63,759 nt of DNA from Halomarinibacterium sp041392205. GTDB lineage: Bacteria > Bacteroidota > Bacteroidia > Flavobacteriales > Flavobacteriaceae. The position numbers and the translations under genes are program-made. Positions 41,064-50,234 of this stretch are shown here, in pieces. Each line of letters starts with the position of its first letter. The first letter of the stretch is position 1. The notes beneath the pieces were generated by a model. That model had not been told where the DNA came from. It saw only the letters and a list, made by a program, of their open reading frames with translations, and did no database searches. The stretch lies in contig JAWKMO010000011.1 in assembly GCA_041392205.1 (NCBI GenBank), positions 1 to 63,759 on the forward strand, in the 5' to 3' direction.

Positions 41064-42950
41064 ATGAAAAACATATATATCCTTCTTCTATTGACAGCAA
41101 CCTTGGTTACTGCTCAAAATAAAGACACCAAAAAAGCAGACCAACTCTATGATAGAATGGCTTACATAGATGCCGCGGAGGCCTATCAAAAATTACTTAA
41201 AAAAGGAAAAGCAGATCGCTACGTTTTTGAGCAATTAGCCAATAGTTATTATTTTATAAACGACACCAAAAAAGCAGAAACCTATTATAAAAGAGTTATA
41301 AAAGGAAAAAAGGTACATGCCGAAACGGTTTATAACTATGCGCAATCACTTAAAGCTAATGGCAAATATGCAGATTATAATGATGCTATGAAAACGTTTT
41401 CAGAATTAGCTCCTTCCGATTCTCGTGCGCTAGATTTTATGAAAAATCCAAATTATGTTCCCCAAATTGTTGATGCTTTTCCTCTTTTTGAAGCCAAAAA
41501 TTTGGAAGATATTAATACCGAATATTCAGAATTTGGAGGAATTACTTTGGGAAAAGACTTTTACATTTCTTCCGCAAGAAATACCACCCGTAAAAAATAT
41601 CAATGGAACGAACAACCTTTCCTAGATATCTATAAAGCAGAACACGTAGGTAATACCGTAAAAAATGCAACCCTACTGGAAGGGGATGTAAATACAAAAT
41701 ACCACGAAGGAAACGTAGCCATTACTCCAGATGGAAAACGTATGTATTTTGACCGTAATGACTATTTTAATGGCAAATATGATAAAGATGAAGAAGGCAT
41801 TAACCAAATTAACCTCTATTATACCGAATGGGTTAATGGTGGCTGGAAAGGCGTTTACTCTGTCCCTTTTAATTCTAGCGAATATTCCACGGGACACCCT
41901 GCCCTAGGACCTTATGGAAAGATGCTTTATTTTGTGAGTGATAGACCCGGAGGAAAAGGAGACTCAGACATTTATAGAGTTTCTATAGAAACGGATGGTA
42001 CTTTTGGGCCAGTAGAATTATTAGGAGGAGCCATAAATACTGAAGGAAAAGAAGTGTTCCCTTTTATAGATAGCAACTCAAATCTTTATTTTTCAAGTAA
42101 TGGTCACCAAGGTTTAGGAGGACTCGATATATTTTATGCCGAAGCCAACGGAGGTAGGTTTGAAAATCCTGTAAACCTAGGAAAAGGCGCTAATAGTGAA
42201 GATGATGATTTTGCTTTTATTTGGAATCCAGAGACCAAATCGGGCTATTTGTCTTCTAACAGAAAAGGAGGAAAAGGAAGTGATGATATTTATAGCGTTA
42301 CTGCAATCGAGCCTCCATGTGATGTCAATATGGACATTTTAGTAATTAATGAATATACCAAAGAGCCCATTTTTGGGGCACGTTTGGATTTGTACGATAC
42401 CCAAGAAAATAAATTAAGCACCAAAACTACTTCCGAAAATGGACAGGGGACGGTCATGGCAGCCTGTAAACAAGACCATATTGTACAAGCTTTTATGCGC
42501 GGTTTTGAACCCAACTCGGTAAGTATTCCTGCTAGTGAAAAAGCTACGAATGTATCCAAAACAATTGCTCTACGACCCATTGAAGCTATTATTGTAGACG
42601 ATAAAGTAGAATTAAACCCTATTCTATTCGACTATAACAAATGGAATATTAAACCGCAAGCTGCTTTCGAGTTGGATAAATTGGTCGATATCATGAAAAA
42701 ATACCCTAATATGAAAATTAAGGTAGAAAGCCATACCGATAATCGTGGAAAAGATGATTACAATAGAGAATTGTCCGAAAAAAGAGCTCAATCCACTGTA
42801 CAATATGTTATTTCTCAAGGAGTAGATGCTTCTCGTATCAGTGGACAAGGATTTGGAGAGGATAAACCTGTTGTAAACTGTGGTGATAATTGTACAGATG
42901 CCGACTACCAAAAAAACAGAAGATCTGAATTTATAATCATTGAGCGCTAA
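41064..42950 (+). CDS. OmpA family protein with TPR and PD40 propeller domains
   Basis: 628 residues, signal peptide MKNIYILLLLTATLVTAQ. Domains in order: TPR-like helices (about 22-125, AYQKLLKKGKADRYVFEQLANSYYF shown by position 41-65), a WD40/PD40 propeller (about 150-410, with YFVSDRPGGKGDSDIYRV and YFSSNGHQGLGGLDIFYA), a carboxypeptidase-regulatory Ig domain (425-505) and a C-terminal OmpA domain (510-628, ESHTDNRG and KRAQSTVQYV) that binds peptidoglycan. This architecture accompanies PorP/SprF and type B cargo in Bacteroidota. A strong terminator follows its stop codon. Confidence 0.92.
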   Translation: MKNIYILLLLTATLVTAQNKDTKKADQLYDRMAYIDAAEAYQKLLKKGKADRYVFEQLANSYYFINDTKKAETYYKRVIKGKKVHAETVYNYAQSLKANGKYADYNDAMKTFSELAPSDSRALDFMKNPNYVPQIVDAFPLFEAKNLEDINTEYSEFGGITLGKDFYISSARNTTRKKYQWNEQPFLDIYKAEHVGNTVKNATLLEGDVNTKYHEGNVAITPDGKRMYFDRNDYFNGKYDKDEEGINQINLYYTEWVNGGWKGVYSVPFNSSEYSTGHPALGPYGKMLYFVSDRPGGKGDSDIYRVSIETDGTFGPVELLGGAINTEGKEVFPFIDSNSNLYFSSNGHQGLGGLDIFYAEANGGRFENPVNLGKGANSEDDDFAFIWNPETKSGYLSSNRKGGKGSDDIYSVTAIEPPCDVNMDILVINEYTKEPIFGARLDLYDTQENKLSTKTTSENGQGTVMAACKQDHIVQAFMRGFEPNSVSIPASEKATNVSKTIALRPIEAIIVDDKVELNPILFDYNKWNIKPQAAFELDKLVDIMKKYPNMKIKVESHTDNRGKDDYNRELSEKRAQSTVQYVISQGVDASRISGQGFGEDKPVVNCGDNCTDADYQKNRRSEFIIIER

Positions 42951-42975
42951 CAAAGCTCACTAGACTAACCAACAT

Positions 42976-43011
42976 AACCCTTCACTTAAAAGTGAAGGGT
43001 TTTTATTTTTT
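42976..43011 (+). terminator. Terminator of the adhesin-PorP-OmpA operon
   Basis: A perfect 12-bp stem AACCCTTCACTT-AA-AAGTGAAGGGTT (42976-43001) is followed by TTTTATTTTT. It starts 26 bp after the OmpA stop and faces the convergent DUF4256 gene. Confidence 0.92.
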
Positions 43012-43027
43012 ATAAGTTTGTTGCTAT

Positions 43028-43579
43028 TTATACCCTAATCACCCCCCTAAACCCTCTGGCAGCATAGTAAGACTCGGCCCCGTTGTGGTAAATAAATACT
43101 GTGTCAAATCGAAAATCTCCAAAAAGAGCACCGCCCAAGTTTCGAATAGTAGCAGGTGTTTGTAGCCAACTTGAGGTTTTGGTGTCAAAATTTCCTAATT
43201 GTTGTAAATATTTATATTCTGCCTCGTTAAGCAAGGTAATCCCCATTGTCTCGGCTAGGGCTACGGCGCTATTTTCGGGTTTAAATTTTTTTCGGGATGC
43301 CAAAGCATCTGCGTCATAACAAAGGCTTCTTCTTCCAATGGGACTTTCTGGAGCGCAATCAAAAAAAAGATACATTTGGCTTTGGAGATCATAGCCTACA
43401 ACATCAGGTTCGCCTCCTGTGATTTCCATTTGGTGTAACGACCAAAGGGCTTTAGGGTTTCCCTCCAACTTTGTTTTTACTTCGTTCCACAGGATCTCTT
43501 TATGACGTTCCATGTGTTGTTTAAAACGCAATTGTAAATTACTTAATAAGGTTTCTTTGTCTTTTTGAGATAGTACCAT
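43028..43579 (-). CDS. DUF4256 protein
   Basis: 183-residue soluble protein of the widespread DUF4256 family (function unknown). Family phrases: EGNPKALWSLHQMEITGGEPD, GRRSLCYDADALASRKKF (residues 83-100), ETMGITLLNEAEYKYLQ, TSSWLQTPATIRNLGGALFG and VFIYHNGAESYYAARGFRG. Length is normal. It lies alone between a convergent terminator and the TauE/SafE gene, 141 bp upstream on the same strand. An inverted repeat CTAAAAC-N7-GTTTTAG (43629-43649) lies in that spacer. Confidence 0.88.
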   Translation of the reverse strand: MVLSQKDKETLLSNLQLRFKQHMERHKEILWNEVKTKLEGNPKALWSLHQMEITGGEPDVVGYDLQSQMYLFFDCAPESPIGRRSLCYDADALASRKKFKPENSAVALAETMGITLLNEAEYKYLQQLGNFDTKTSSWLQTPATIRNLGGALFGDFRFDTVFIYHNGAESYYAARGFRGVIRV

Positions 43580-43720
43580 GGTGGTTTTATTTTTTGATGC
43601 TAAATATAAAATTTTGTGTTTTTCTCTTCTAAAACCGCTTCCGTTTTAGTAAAAACTCTTTGTTGGGTATACGTATCTTTATTTCTTAATCTTCTATTAT
43701 TTTTATTGCCCATACATTTA

Positions 43721-44494
43721 TTAAAGTATTCCTGCCCCCAATGCAATTGAAATTACTATTAGCATAACTGCTATGGTAACTTGAAGAAAGCGAAACGTTA
43801 CCTTCTTTAATAGTTTGTTGCCAAGATAGGCTCCAGTTATAGCCGAAAGAGTAGCACATACCACCAATGGTAAGTTGTCAATTAGTCCCGATTTAGTAAA
43901 CTTTGTTGCATAAATACTTATACGGGTAAAGTCCACAAAAGCGGAAACAACTACGGCAGTACCAATAAATGCTTCTTTTGAAAGTCCTGCTTTAATTAAA
44001 AAGGCACTTCGCAATGCTCCTTGATTGCCCGAAAGTCCGCCAAAAAAACCACTTAATATTCCCCCTATAGGTAATTTTTCTTTACCAAATTGTAGTCTGT
44101 TGAAGTAGGGAAAAAGGTCGATACTTGCAAAAACAATAAGTAAAATAGAAATCATAAATTTTACTGGATATACTTCCAAGTTTTTTCCAAAGGCATTATA
44201 GGAAAATAGTGGTTGTATGTTGGTGATGTTCAATAAAACCCATGCCCCAAAAAAAGCTGCAATCACAGCAGGAATCCCAAAACGCAATAAAACTTCTTTA
44301 TTGGCATTGCGCCCAACTAAAAACAATTTAAAAATAGTATTAAAGAAATGAACCACTCCTGTTAAGGCAATGGCTAGCTCTACTGGAAAAAAAAGCATAA
44401 AAACTGGAGTCAATAAGGTTCCAAGACCAAAGCCTGAAAAAAACGTAAGAATAGCAACCACAAAAGCTACTAATGATATAATTACAACTTCCAT
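43721..44494 (-). CDS. TauE/SafE family membrane permease
   Basis: 257-residue polytopic inner-membrane protein with about eight hydrophobic helices. The TauE/SafE signs are FFSGFGLGTLLTPVFMLFFP near the N terminus and the second inverted half PIGGILSGFFGGLSGNQGALRSAFLIKAGLSKE (residues about 142-174), including GxxSGxxGGLxGxQG. The family exports or imports sulfite, sulfoacetate or other small organic anions; the substrate is not visible. A TAAATTTG box (44554-44561, minus strand) lies 60 bp upstream and may be its -7 element. Upstream lies the DUF1275 remnant. Confidence 0.88.
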   Translation of the reverse strand: MEVVIISLVAFVVAILTFFSGFGLGTLLTPVFMLFFPVELAIALTGVVHFFNTIFKLFLVGRNANKEVLLRFGIPAVIAAFFGAWVLLNITNIQPLFSYNAFGKNLEVYPVKFMISILLIVFASIDLFPYFNRLQFGKEKLPIGGILSGFFGGLSGNQGALRSAFLIKAGLSKEAFIGTAVVVSAFVDFTRISIYATKFTKSGLIDNLPLVVCATLSAITGAYLGNKLLKKVTFRFLQVTIAVMLIVISIALGAGIL

Positions 44495-44613
44495 TTGATT
44501 AAGGATGAGTCCCTTGTCCTATAATAGCGGCACAAGTTAAAAAAATTAAATAGCAAATTTAAAAAGAAGAAGTATAGGCTTTCTATAAAGGTTGAATTTT
44601 GTAAAAATCCCCT

Positions 44614-44855
44614 TTAATAAAATCTTATGTTAATGGTATAAAAGGTAAGGATGTATAACAAAAATACTGTTCCCTCCCATACTTTTACATTGAAAACATC
44701 ATTAATAAAAAGAGCAAAATATCCTGTAACATTGGTGGTAAGTTGCTGTAGGTATAAAACCCTGCTACATGTACCATCTCTGCTACAAAAGACAACACCA
44801 TAGCTATACGAAGATTGTGCTTTAAGGTTCGGCTTTTGCCTTGGTGCCCAAACAT
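44614..44855 (-). pseudogene. Frameshifted, truncated remnant of a DUF1275 (YoaK-like) membrane protein gene
   Basis: This lies in the only stretch over 300 bp (44495-44946) without an intact gene. Read on the minus strand from the ATG at 44855, one frame gives MFGHQGKSRTLKHNLRIAMV and continues LSFVAEMVHVAGF. It then loses the family pattern at a run of four T (44756-44759) and stops at 44685. One base shift restores it: LYLQQLTTNVTGYFALFIND, then VFNVKVWEGTVFLLYILTF, stop at 44614. Joined, they form the first ~75 residues of a DUF1275 protein (QLTTNVTG is the signature) where about 200-240 are usual. A loss of one T (five to four) explains the break. I see nothing else in the remaining flanks. 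Confidence 0.8.
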
Positions 44856-44946
44856 AGGTATAAGCAGTAATTACATTGTTAATTTCCGTGAAATGGCATA
44901 TAAAAGATACGGTTTTGTTGAGTTCAAAAATAGTAAAAGGGTGCTT

Positions 44947-45741
44947 TTAAATATTTGAATCGAACAGTACCTGCCATAGTCCTTGTTCATTCTTTTGCCA
45001 CACCAAAAGGTATTTTCCGTTATAGCCCCCAGTGCACTGGCCCATTTCAAAGGCAAGGGTTGAAGTAACCATTTCTAAGTGTAAAGGTGTTAAGCCAAGA
45101 GAGTACTGTGTCTGGTTCATATATGAATATTCCTGAGCAATGGCTTGGGTCCCAATGACCAATGGTTTATGGTTATAATACACGGCATTAGGTGTATATA
45201 GTTGAGTAACCAATGCCAAGGCATCATGGGCATTGCATAACTTTATCCATTGAGCCCTTCTTTTTTCAATTTGTGGGTCTATAGGGATGTTTTTGGTAGC
45301 TTGAGCAATACATTCTAATTGTCTTTTTTGAGTGCCTTCTGTATTCCATATAAGCAGATACTTGTATGATTCTCCACTTTGAAGATTAAAACCCCCAATT
45401 TCATAGTCATAGATAGGGTTTGCTTTTATCCGTTTAGCAGTATAAATTGTTTGGATAACTACCTCTTTTTTTGCATAATACTCCTTTATTGCATCGGGGA
45501 TTGTAAAAACCGCTCCAGAAGTTCTTACTTTAATGGCATTGTTGGTATAGAGCGTGGCTAAGGAATCCCAATTGCGGGTAGTTACATAACAAGCCCATTG
45601 TTGATTTGGCAAATTTTCTTCTAAACGAGAAGTACAAGGGCTTTTTGTTGTTTCCGTTTTGTTAACTATTTCTTGCGAATGTGCTTTACATCCTTGAAAA
45701 ATAAGGATTACTATAATGAAATACAGAAAAATAGAACGCAT
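44947..45741 (-). CDS. Lipoprotein with two NTF2-like (SnoaL/DUF4440) domains
   Basis: 264 residues from the ATG at 45741, which gives a lipoprotein signal (MRSIFLYFIIVILIFQGC). The open frame reaches an ATG at 45804, but that start abuts the T run of the preceding terminator and would spoil the signal peptide. The mature protein has two NTF2-like halves: WDSLATLYTNNAIKVRTSG... (about 55-135) and LCNAHDALALVTQLYTPNAV... (about 148-262), each ending in a YLLxW strand. The pocket residues give no clear enzyme function. It is separate from the DUF5689 gene by a terminator and lies upstream of the DUF1275 remnant. Confidence 0.75.
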   Translation of the reverse strand: MRSIFLYFIIVILIFQGCKAHSQEIVNKTETTKSPCTSRLEENLPNQQWACYVTTRNWDSLATLYTNNAIKVRTSGAVFTIPDAIKEYYAKKEVVIQTIYTAKRIKANPIYDYEIGGFNLQSGESYKYLLIWNTEGTQKRQLECIAQATKNIPIDPQIEKRRAQWIKLCNAHDALALVTQLYTPNAVYYNHKPLVIGTQAIAQEYSYMNQTQYSLGLTPLHLEMVTSTLAFEMGQCTGGYNGKYLLVWQKNEQGLWQVLFDSNI

Positions 45742-45803
45742 AGGTTGTTGTTGTTTAAGCTGAATGAATAAAGATACAGCTTTGTTTGTATCAATAAAAG
45801 ACA

Positions 45804-45834
45804 TAAAAAAAGGACGCTTTTAGGCGTCCTTTTT
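45804..45834 (-). terminator. Terminator of the TonB receptor-DUF5689 operon
   Basis: Stem AGGACGC/GCGTCCT (45811-45817 with 45824-45830) extended by A/T pairs; on the minus strand it ends in seven T, 17 bp after the DUF5689 stop codon. Confidence 0.88.
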
Positions 45835-45850
45835 CAGAAAGAAAAAAATA

Positions 45851-47263
45851 TTAGATTCCTGTCACTTCAATATTGTCTATGTGGTAACGGGTAGTAATTC
45901 CTGGATCACTTCCTTGGTAACGAAAAGCAACATACATGGTTCCTTCTACACAAGATACATTAATAGGATCTACAGTATTAAATCCTCCAAAACCTGATGC
46001 TGGGACGTTTGGAACAAAAACATCTAATGGAAACCAAGTGGCTGTTGTAACATCACCAGAAAAATCGGTAGAGACCAATACGGTTAACCCTACGCCATTT
46101 GCAAAAGCAACTTCTAGGTTAAAGATAAGTTCTTCATTGGTTGTGTTATCCATATTGATTCCAGAGGTGACTAACCAAGTATCTATGCCATTTTCTTGTG
46201 ATAAAAACCCAGATACTTGAGCATAGTTATTTCCAGAGAAATTACCTACTTCCCAAAGGGTTCCTCCACTATTTACATTAACATTGGTCCAACCGGCTGC
46301 CACATAATCTTCAATTGCATTAAATTGCTCGAAGTTTTGGCTCCAAAATGTAGAACCACCGCCACTTGGACCATCACAACTTAAAATGTCTGGGTCACAA
46401 CGGTTTGTATCATCCAACATGACATCGTCAAGGCTGTTAACTGTTATAATAAAATAATCGTCAAAAAAATCGCGCGTTAAAATAGCATTTACGGTACCCC
46501 TCCCTGAAGCTAACTCTTGGGATTTAAAATCGGCAAAAGTACTAGTGCTAAAAACAGCTGAATTCCCAGTGGTACAACTTTCCAAAATACGCTCTCCATC
46601 AAATTCATCGCTTGGTTCCCCGGCATAGGTAAGCGGGTCGGTTCCTAAGGCTTGGCTACGGGTAAATTGAACCTCCGTTAATTGTACAAAAAGGTTGGTT
46701 TTATCTACCTCAAAATCTTCAATACTTATTGGTAAAGGTACTATCTCGGCAACCAGAGCATCTCTTTTAATAAAGGTATCCATTTGCGCTTCAGAAATAG
46801 GCTCAATGCTCCCTGCACTTTCAAAACCTAAAGTAAGTACTCCACTATCTAAGCCTACTGAAAGCCCTGCAAGAGATACATAAACTCTTCTTCCAAAATC
46901 ATACCGTCCAAAAAGGGGATTACTATCAATAACTAGCTTTACTCCTGCTGTAGGGTTAGAAGCTTTGTCTTGAAGAATTACCTCTTCAAAAAAGTTTCCT
47001 GTTTCGTCGCTAGAGATGACATAGCCTTCAAGAAATTTTGTTGCAAACTCTTCCCCAAAGGTCAAGGTTTGATTTCCGTTAATTGTTACTTCTTGTTCCC
47101 AAGCACTGCGTAAGGCATCTATGGTTACCACATCAGAAGCGGGGATATTAAGTTCGGTAGCAGGGTCATTTGGAACGCCAAATTCGTCATCCTTAACACA
47201 GGATACAAAAGTTACTACTATAATAAGGAGTAGTATTATTTTATTAATTTTTAAATTTTTCAT
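45851..47263 (-). CDS. DUF5689 / choice-of-anchor J lipoprotein
   Basis: 470 residues from the ATG at 47263; a TTG eight codons upstream is the frame opening and is less likely. The signal ends IVVTFVSC followed by VKDDE, which fits the K-(D/E)2 surface-lipoprotein export signal of the phylum. The N-terminal half (about 40-290) is DUF5689 (LRSAWEQEVTINGN, GYVISSDETGNFFEEVILQD, IEDFEVDKTNLFVQLTEVQF), with an OB-fold-like layout. The C-terminal half is a choice-of-anchor J beta-sandwich (FWSQNFEQFNAIEDYVAAGW ... RYHIDNIEVTG). Placed 28 bp after its TonB receptor partner, it is probably a surface substrate-binding lipoprotein. Confidence 0.85.
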   Translation of the reverse strand: MKNLKINKIILLLIIVVTFVSCVKDDEFGVPNDPATELNIPASDVVTIDALRSAWEQEVTINGNQTLTFGEEFATKFLEGYVISSDETGNFFEEVILQDKASNPTAGVKLVIDSNPLFGRYDFGRRVYVSLAGLSVGLDSGVLTLGFESAGSIEPISEAQMDTFIKRDALVAEIVPLPISIEDFEVDKTNLFVQLTEVQFTRSQALGTDPLTYAGEPSDEFDGERILESCTTGNSAVFSTSTFADFKSQELASGRGTVNAILTRDFFDDYFIITVNSLDDVMLDDTNRCDPDILSCDGPSGGGSTFWSQNFEQFNAIEDYVAAGWTNVNVNSGGTLWEVGNFSGNNYAQVSGFLSQENGIDTWLVTSGINMDNTTNEELIFNLEVAFANGVGLTVLVSTDFSGDVTTATWFPLDVFVPNVPASGFGGFNTVDPINVSCVEGTMYVAFRYQGSDPGITTRYHIDNIEVTGI

Positions 47264-47291
47264 TGTACTAAATTTTATTTTTATCAATTAA

Positions 47292-50105
47292 TTAGAATCG
47301 AACATAAAGGTTAACATAATAGGTGGTTCCATTTCCAAAGAAATAACGATTCCCAAACAAAGGCCCTCCGGTATAGGATTGCTCTTCTAATTGTTGTTGG
47401 TAATTTGATCTTCGAGAATCTTCAAAACCGCCTGTTTTATATTCTTGGTTTAAGACATTATTTATAGTGGCAAAAAAACCTACATAATAATCTTTTATTT
47501 TCCATGATTTTCCTCCCACAATATTTACTAAAAAGTAATCGTCAAGTTGTTCTTGTTGCAACAATCCTTTAGCTACTTCGGTGTCATAGTTGGCAAATAC
47601 TTGTAAGTCTGTATCCAGTGAAAAATCCTCACTTCTTCGTAGGGTGCTTATATCTACATAGGCATTAGAAAAATAGTTGGTCGTAGCGCCTACCCACCAG
47701 AAGTCTGGGTCACGGTATTCAAAACCAATTTGGTAAGCCCTTTCTGGCCCTCCCGCGACATGATAGTTTTCTAAGAAAACTGTTCTTTTGCCGCGTGCTG
47801 TTAGGTCATTTCCTTCTACAAAACCATCGGCTGGATCATAATCATAATCATCTCCAGAAAGGTAAATAGTTGGATTGTTGGTATAAATATTTTGTCCCAC
47901 AGAAGCTGCTGCTTTTATCAAAACTGTAGGGGTTACTTGTGCCTCAATCCCCATTTCAACACCCATATTGCGCTTTTCAATTCCTTGCACAATTTCTTGT
48001 ACAAAAGCACTATTGTCCTCTGTTCCAAAGGCATTTTGAGTAAAAAAGAATCCTATTTCTGTAGCGTCTTGAAATCCTGCATAAAATCCAGTTACCCTTG
48101 CTTTTACAATAGGAGAGCGATAGATATAGCTAAGGTCTGCACTTTGTATTTTTTCCTCGGTAAGGTTATCTACGACATCATTATTTTGACGGGCATTGGC
48201 AAAACTGTTACGTAAGGTGGGTGCTTTGGTTAGGTATCCTGCGTTCAAATCTACTAGGTGGCGTCCGGTTACTTTGTATGTTAAACCAGCCTTAGCCCCA
48301 AAATTGGTAAAAGTGAGTTCTTCACTATCTCCTAGAGAACGATTGCCTTCTTGGAAATAACCATTTTGGAAAATCCCTGTTCTTTGATAGGAAGTATTGG
48401 AAGCATTAAGGCCTAAGTAAAAATCTACCGTATTATAAGTAAACTGGGCTTGTGCAAACCCAGAAAGTACCGTCGCGGCTAATTCATAGTTGTATCTGTA
48501 AATATCCCCCACTTGTACCACTCGATCTGGATTTTGCACATCGCTTTGTGCAAAGGATGGTGTTGGGCCGCCATAAAATCTATCAAAATCTTCAAAGCCT
48601 GTACCTCCTAATAAATCGGTAATGGCAGCAAAGTTTTTACTAGTTACGCTTCGAACGTTAAGGTTTCCATTAAGGGTAATATTTTCATTAATTTTTGAAG
48701 AAAGAATCGTGTTTAACGTGAGTTGGTTATCATCGACTCTGTCTTCTTGAAGAACATAACTTGAGTATCCATTAACCGTATTTAAGTTAGCAAGGTACAT
48801 AGCGTTCCAGTCTATTTGCCCATCATTAATGAATTCTTGCGATGCCAAATAGGCTTGTTGATAATCATAGGCTGTTGGGGAAGGGAATCGTAAAAAATAA
48901 CTGGGCATGCGTTGGTAATAGTTTCCAAAAGGATTTCTATTTCCCCCGTTGTCGATTCGAGAATCGCCTATTTTTCCAAACTGGTAGGCAATATTGGTAT
49001 TTAAAGTTGTTTTTTCATTAAGGTTCCAAAAATGGTTAAGCATTACCACAGGTTCTTCAATATTGCGCTCCCTACTGTTTCGTATTTCGCCATCTTGGTA
49101 TCCCCAATTTGGGTTGTACTGTATCCCTTTCAACTCTTTTGCCTCTTGTGTGATGGCTGTGGATCTTCCTCTTCGGTTTGGGGTGTAAAATGCCGTTAGG
49201 TTTAAACTATGATTATCGTTTAATTTTTTTTCAACCGAAGCAAAGAACGAATTGGCATCATACAAGGTACCGTCTTGATAGCCTTCTTCTGCAAAACGTC
49301 TAGAGGCTAATATTGAATACGCCCATCCATTTTGGGTAAGCCCACTATTATAAGAGCCCATCACCCTTCCAGTATAACTACGGTTTGCTAAGGCGTAGGA
49401 AACCCTTCCCCCTTTGCGATATTGTGAAGCTCTCATAATAATATTGGTTGTTCCTGCGAGGTCTCCAAAGGTATAGTCATTGGCTTTTAAACCCATAGAA
49501 AATACTTGGTTTCGTTGGACATCGTTAAGCCCTCCCCAGTTTGCCCATTGTGGCCTCCCGTTAAATTGCTTATTCATTTCAATTCCATTAATAAGTACTT
49601 TCCCGTTTTCACTATCTAACCCTCTAGGTCTAAAAAAAGTAGCACTAAAATCGAAAGAAGCCGCGTCTAAAAAGGTGTCGTTTGAAGCTTGTAGTAACCC
49701 AGAGATATTGTAGGATGTTCCTTCGTCTTCATTTAATTCATTATCGGAAAGACTAATGATTCCAATTTGGGTTTCTACTTCTGTGACATCAAGTTGTAGT
49801 AGAATAAGGTCTAAATCAATTGTTTTTCCTTGCTGAATCGTAATAGGTATGCGTTGTAAAATGTAGTTAGACGTATTCACAATAAGTACCTGCTCCCCTT
49901 GGGGAAGATTGTTTCCAGTGATTGAAAATAATCCTTCAGCATCTGTTTCGGTTGTGAATATGCTATTTAAAATAGATACTTCCACTGCCGGAATAGCTTC
50001 GCTAGAATTAGCATCAACCACCTTCCCTTTTACAGTAGCTTCTTGGGAAAGCATGGTAAACACGCCCAAGGTGCCAATGAAAAAGGTTAAAATGAATTGT
50101 TTCAT
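47292..50105 (-). CDS. TonB-dependent receptor with carboxypeptidase-regulatory domain (partner of DUF5689)
   Basis: 937 residues. Signal peptide MKQFILTFFIGTLGVFTMLSQ, CarboxypepD-regulatory domain (about 22-105, ATVKGKVVDANSSEAIPAVE), plug (about 125-235, with VLINGIEMNKQFNGRPQWANW and TFGDLAGTTNIIMRAS) and a long beta-barrel ending YYVNLYVRF with the C-terminal aromatic residue. It imports a substrate across the outer membrane using TonB energy. The partner lipoprotein follows at 28 bp, and a secreted EEP-family enzyme is divergent at 129 bp; the three are a recurrent Bacteroidota set. The ligand is unknown. Confidence 0.92.
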   Translation of the reverse strand: MKQFILTFFIGTLGVFTMLSQEATVKGKVVDANSSEAIPAVEVSILNSIFTTETDAEGLFSITGNNLPQGEQVLIVNTSNYILQRIPITIQQGKTIDLDLILLQLDVTEVETQIGIISLSDNELNEDEGTSYNISGLLQASNDTFLDAASFDFSATFFRPRGLDSENGKVLINGIEMNKQFNGRPQWANWGGLNDVQRNQVFSMGLKANDYTFGDLAGTTNIIMRASQYRKGGRVSYALANRSYTGRVMGSYNSGLTQNGWAYSILASRRFAEEGYQDGTLYDANSFFASVEKKLNDNHSLNLTAFYTPNRRGRSTAITQEAKELKGIQYNPNWGYQDGEIRNSRERNIEEPVVMLNHFWNLNEKTTLNTNIAYQFGKIGDSRIDNGGNRNPFGNYYQRMPSYFLRFPSPTAYDYQQAYLASQEFINDGQIDWNAMYLANLNTVNGYSSYVLQEDRVDDNQLTLNTILSSKINENITLNGNLNVRSVTSKNFAAITDLLGGTGFEDFDRFYGGPTPSFAQSDVQNPDRVVQVGDIYRYNYELAATVLSGFAQAQFTYNTVDFYLGLNASNTSYQRTGIFQNGYFQEGNRSLGDSEELTFTNFGAKAGLTYKVTGRHLVDLNAGYLTKAPTLRNSFANARQNNDVVDNLTEEKIQSADLSYIYRSPIVKARVTGFYAGFQDATEIGFFFTQNAFGTEDNSAFVQEIVQGIEKRNMGVEMGIEAQVTPTVLIKAAASVGQNIYTNNPTIYLSGDDYDYDPADGFVEGNDLTARGKRTVFLENYHVAGGPERAYQIGFEYRDPDFWWVGATTNYFSNAYVDISTLRRSEDFSLDTDLQVFANYDTEVAKGLLQQEQLDDYFLVNIVGGKSWKIKDYYVGFFATINNVLNQEYKTGGFEDSRRSNYQQQLEEQSYTGGPLFGNRYFFGNGTTYYVNLYVRF

Positions 50106-50152
50106 CTTGTTCTGTTGTTTTTTAATTTTAAATAATTGTTATAATTGGCGAG

Positions 50153-50160
50153 CAAAACTA
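50153..50160 (-). promoter_or_regulatory. Candidate -7 box for the TonB receptor-DUF5689 operon
   Basis: Minus-strand TAGTTTTG fits TAnnTTTG, 47 bp before the ATG at 50105, in the spacer shared with the divergent EEP gene. The -33 element is unclear. Confidence 0.4.
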
Positions 50161-50234
50161 CATCTTTTAAATGAAATAAGTAATTTTGGTGCATTCTTTG
50201 TAAACGATTTTACGCAAACTTAATATTAGCCTTG

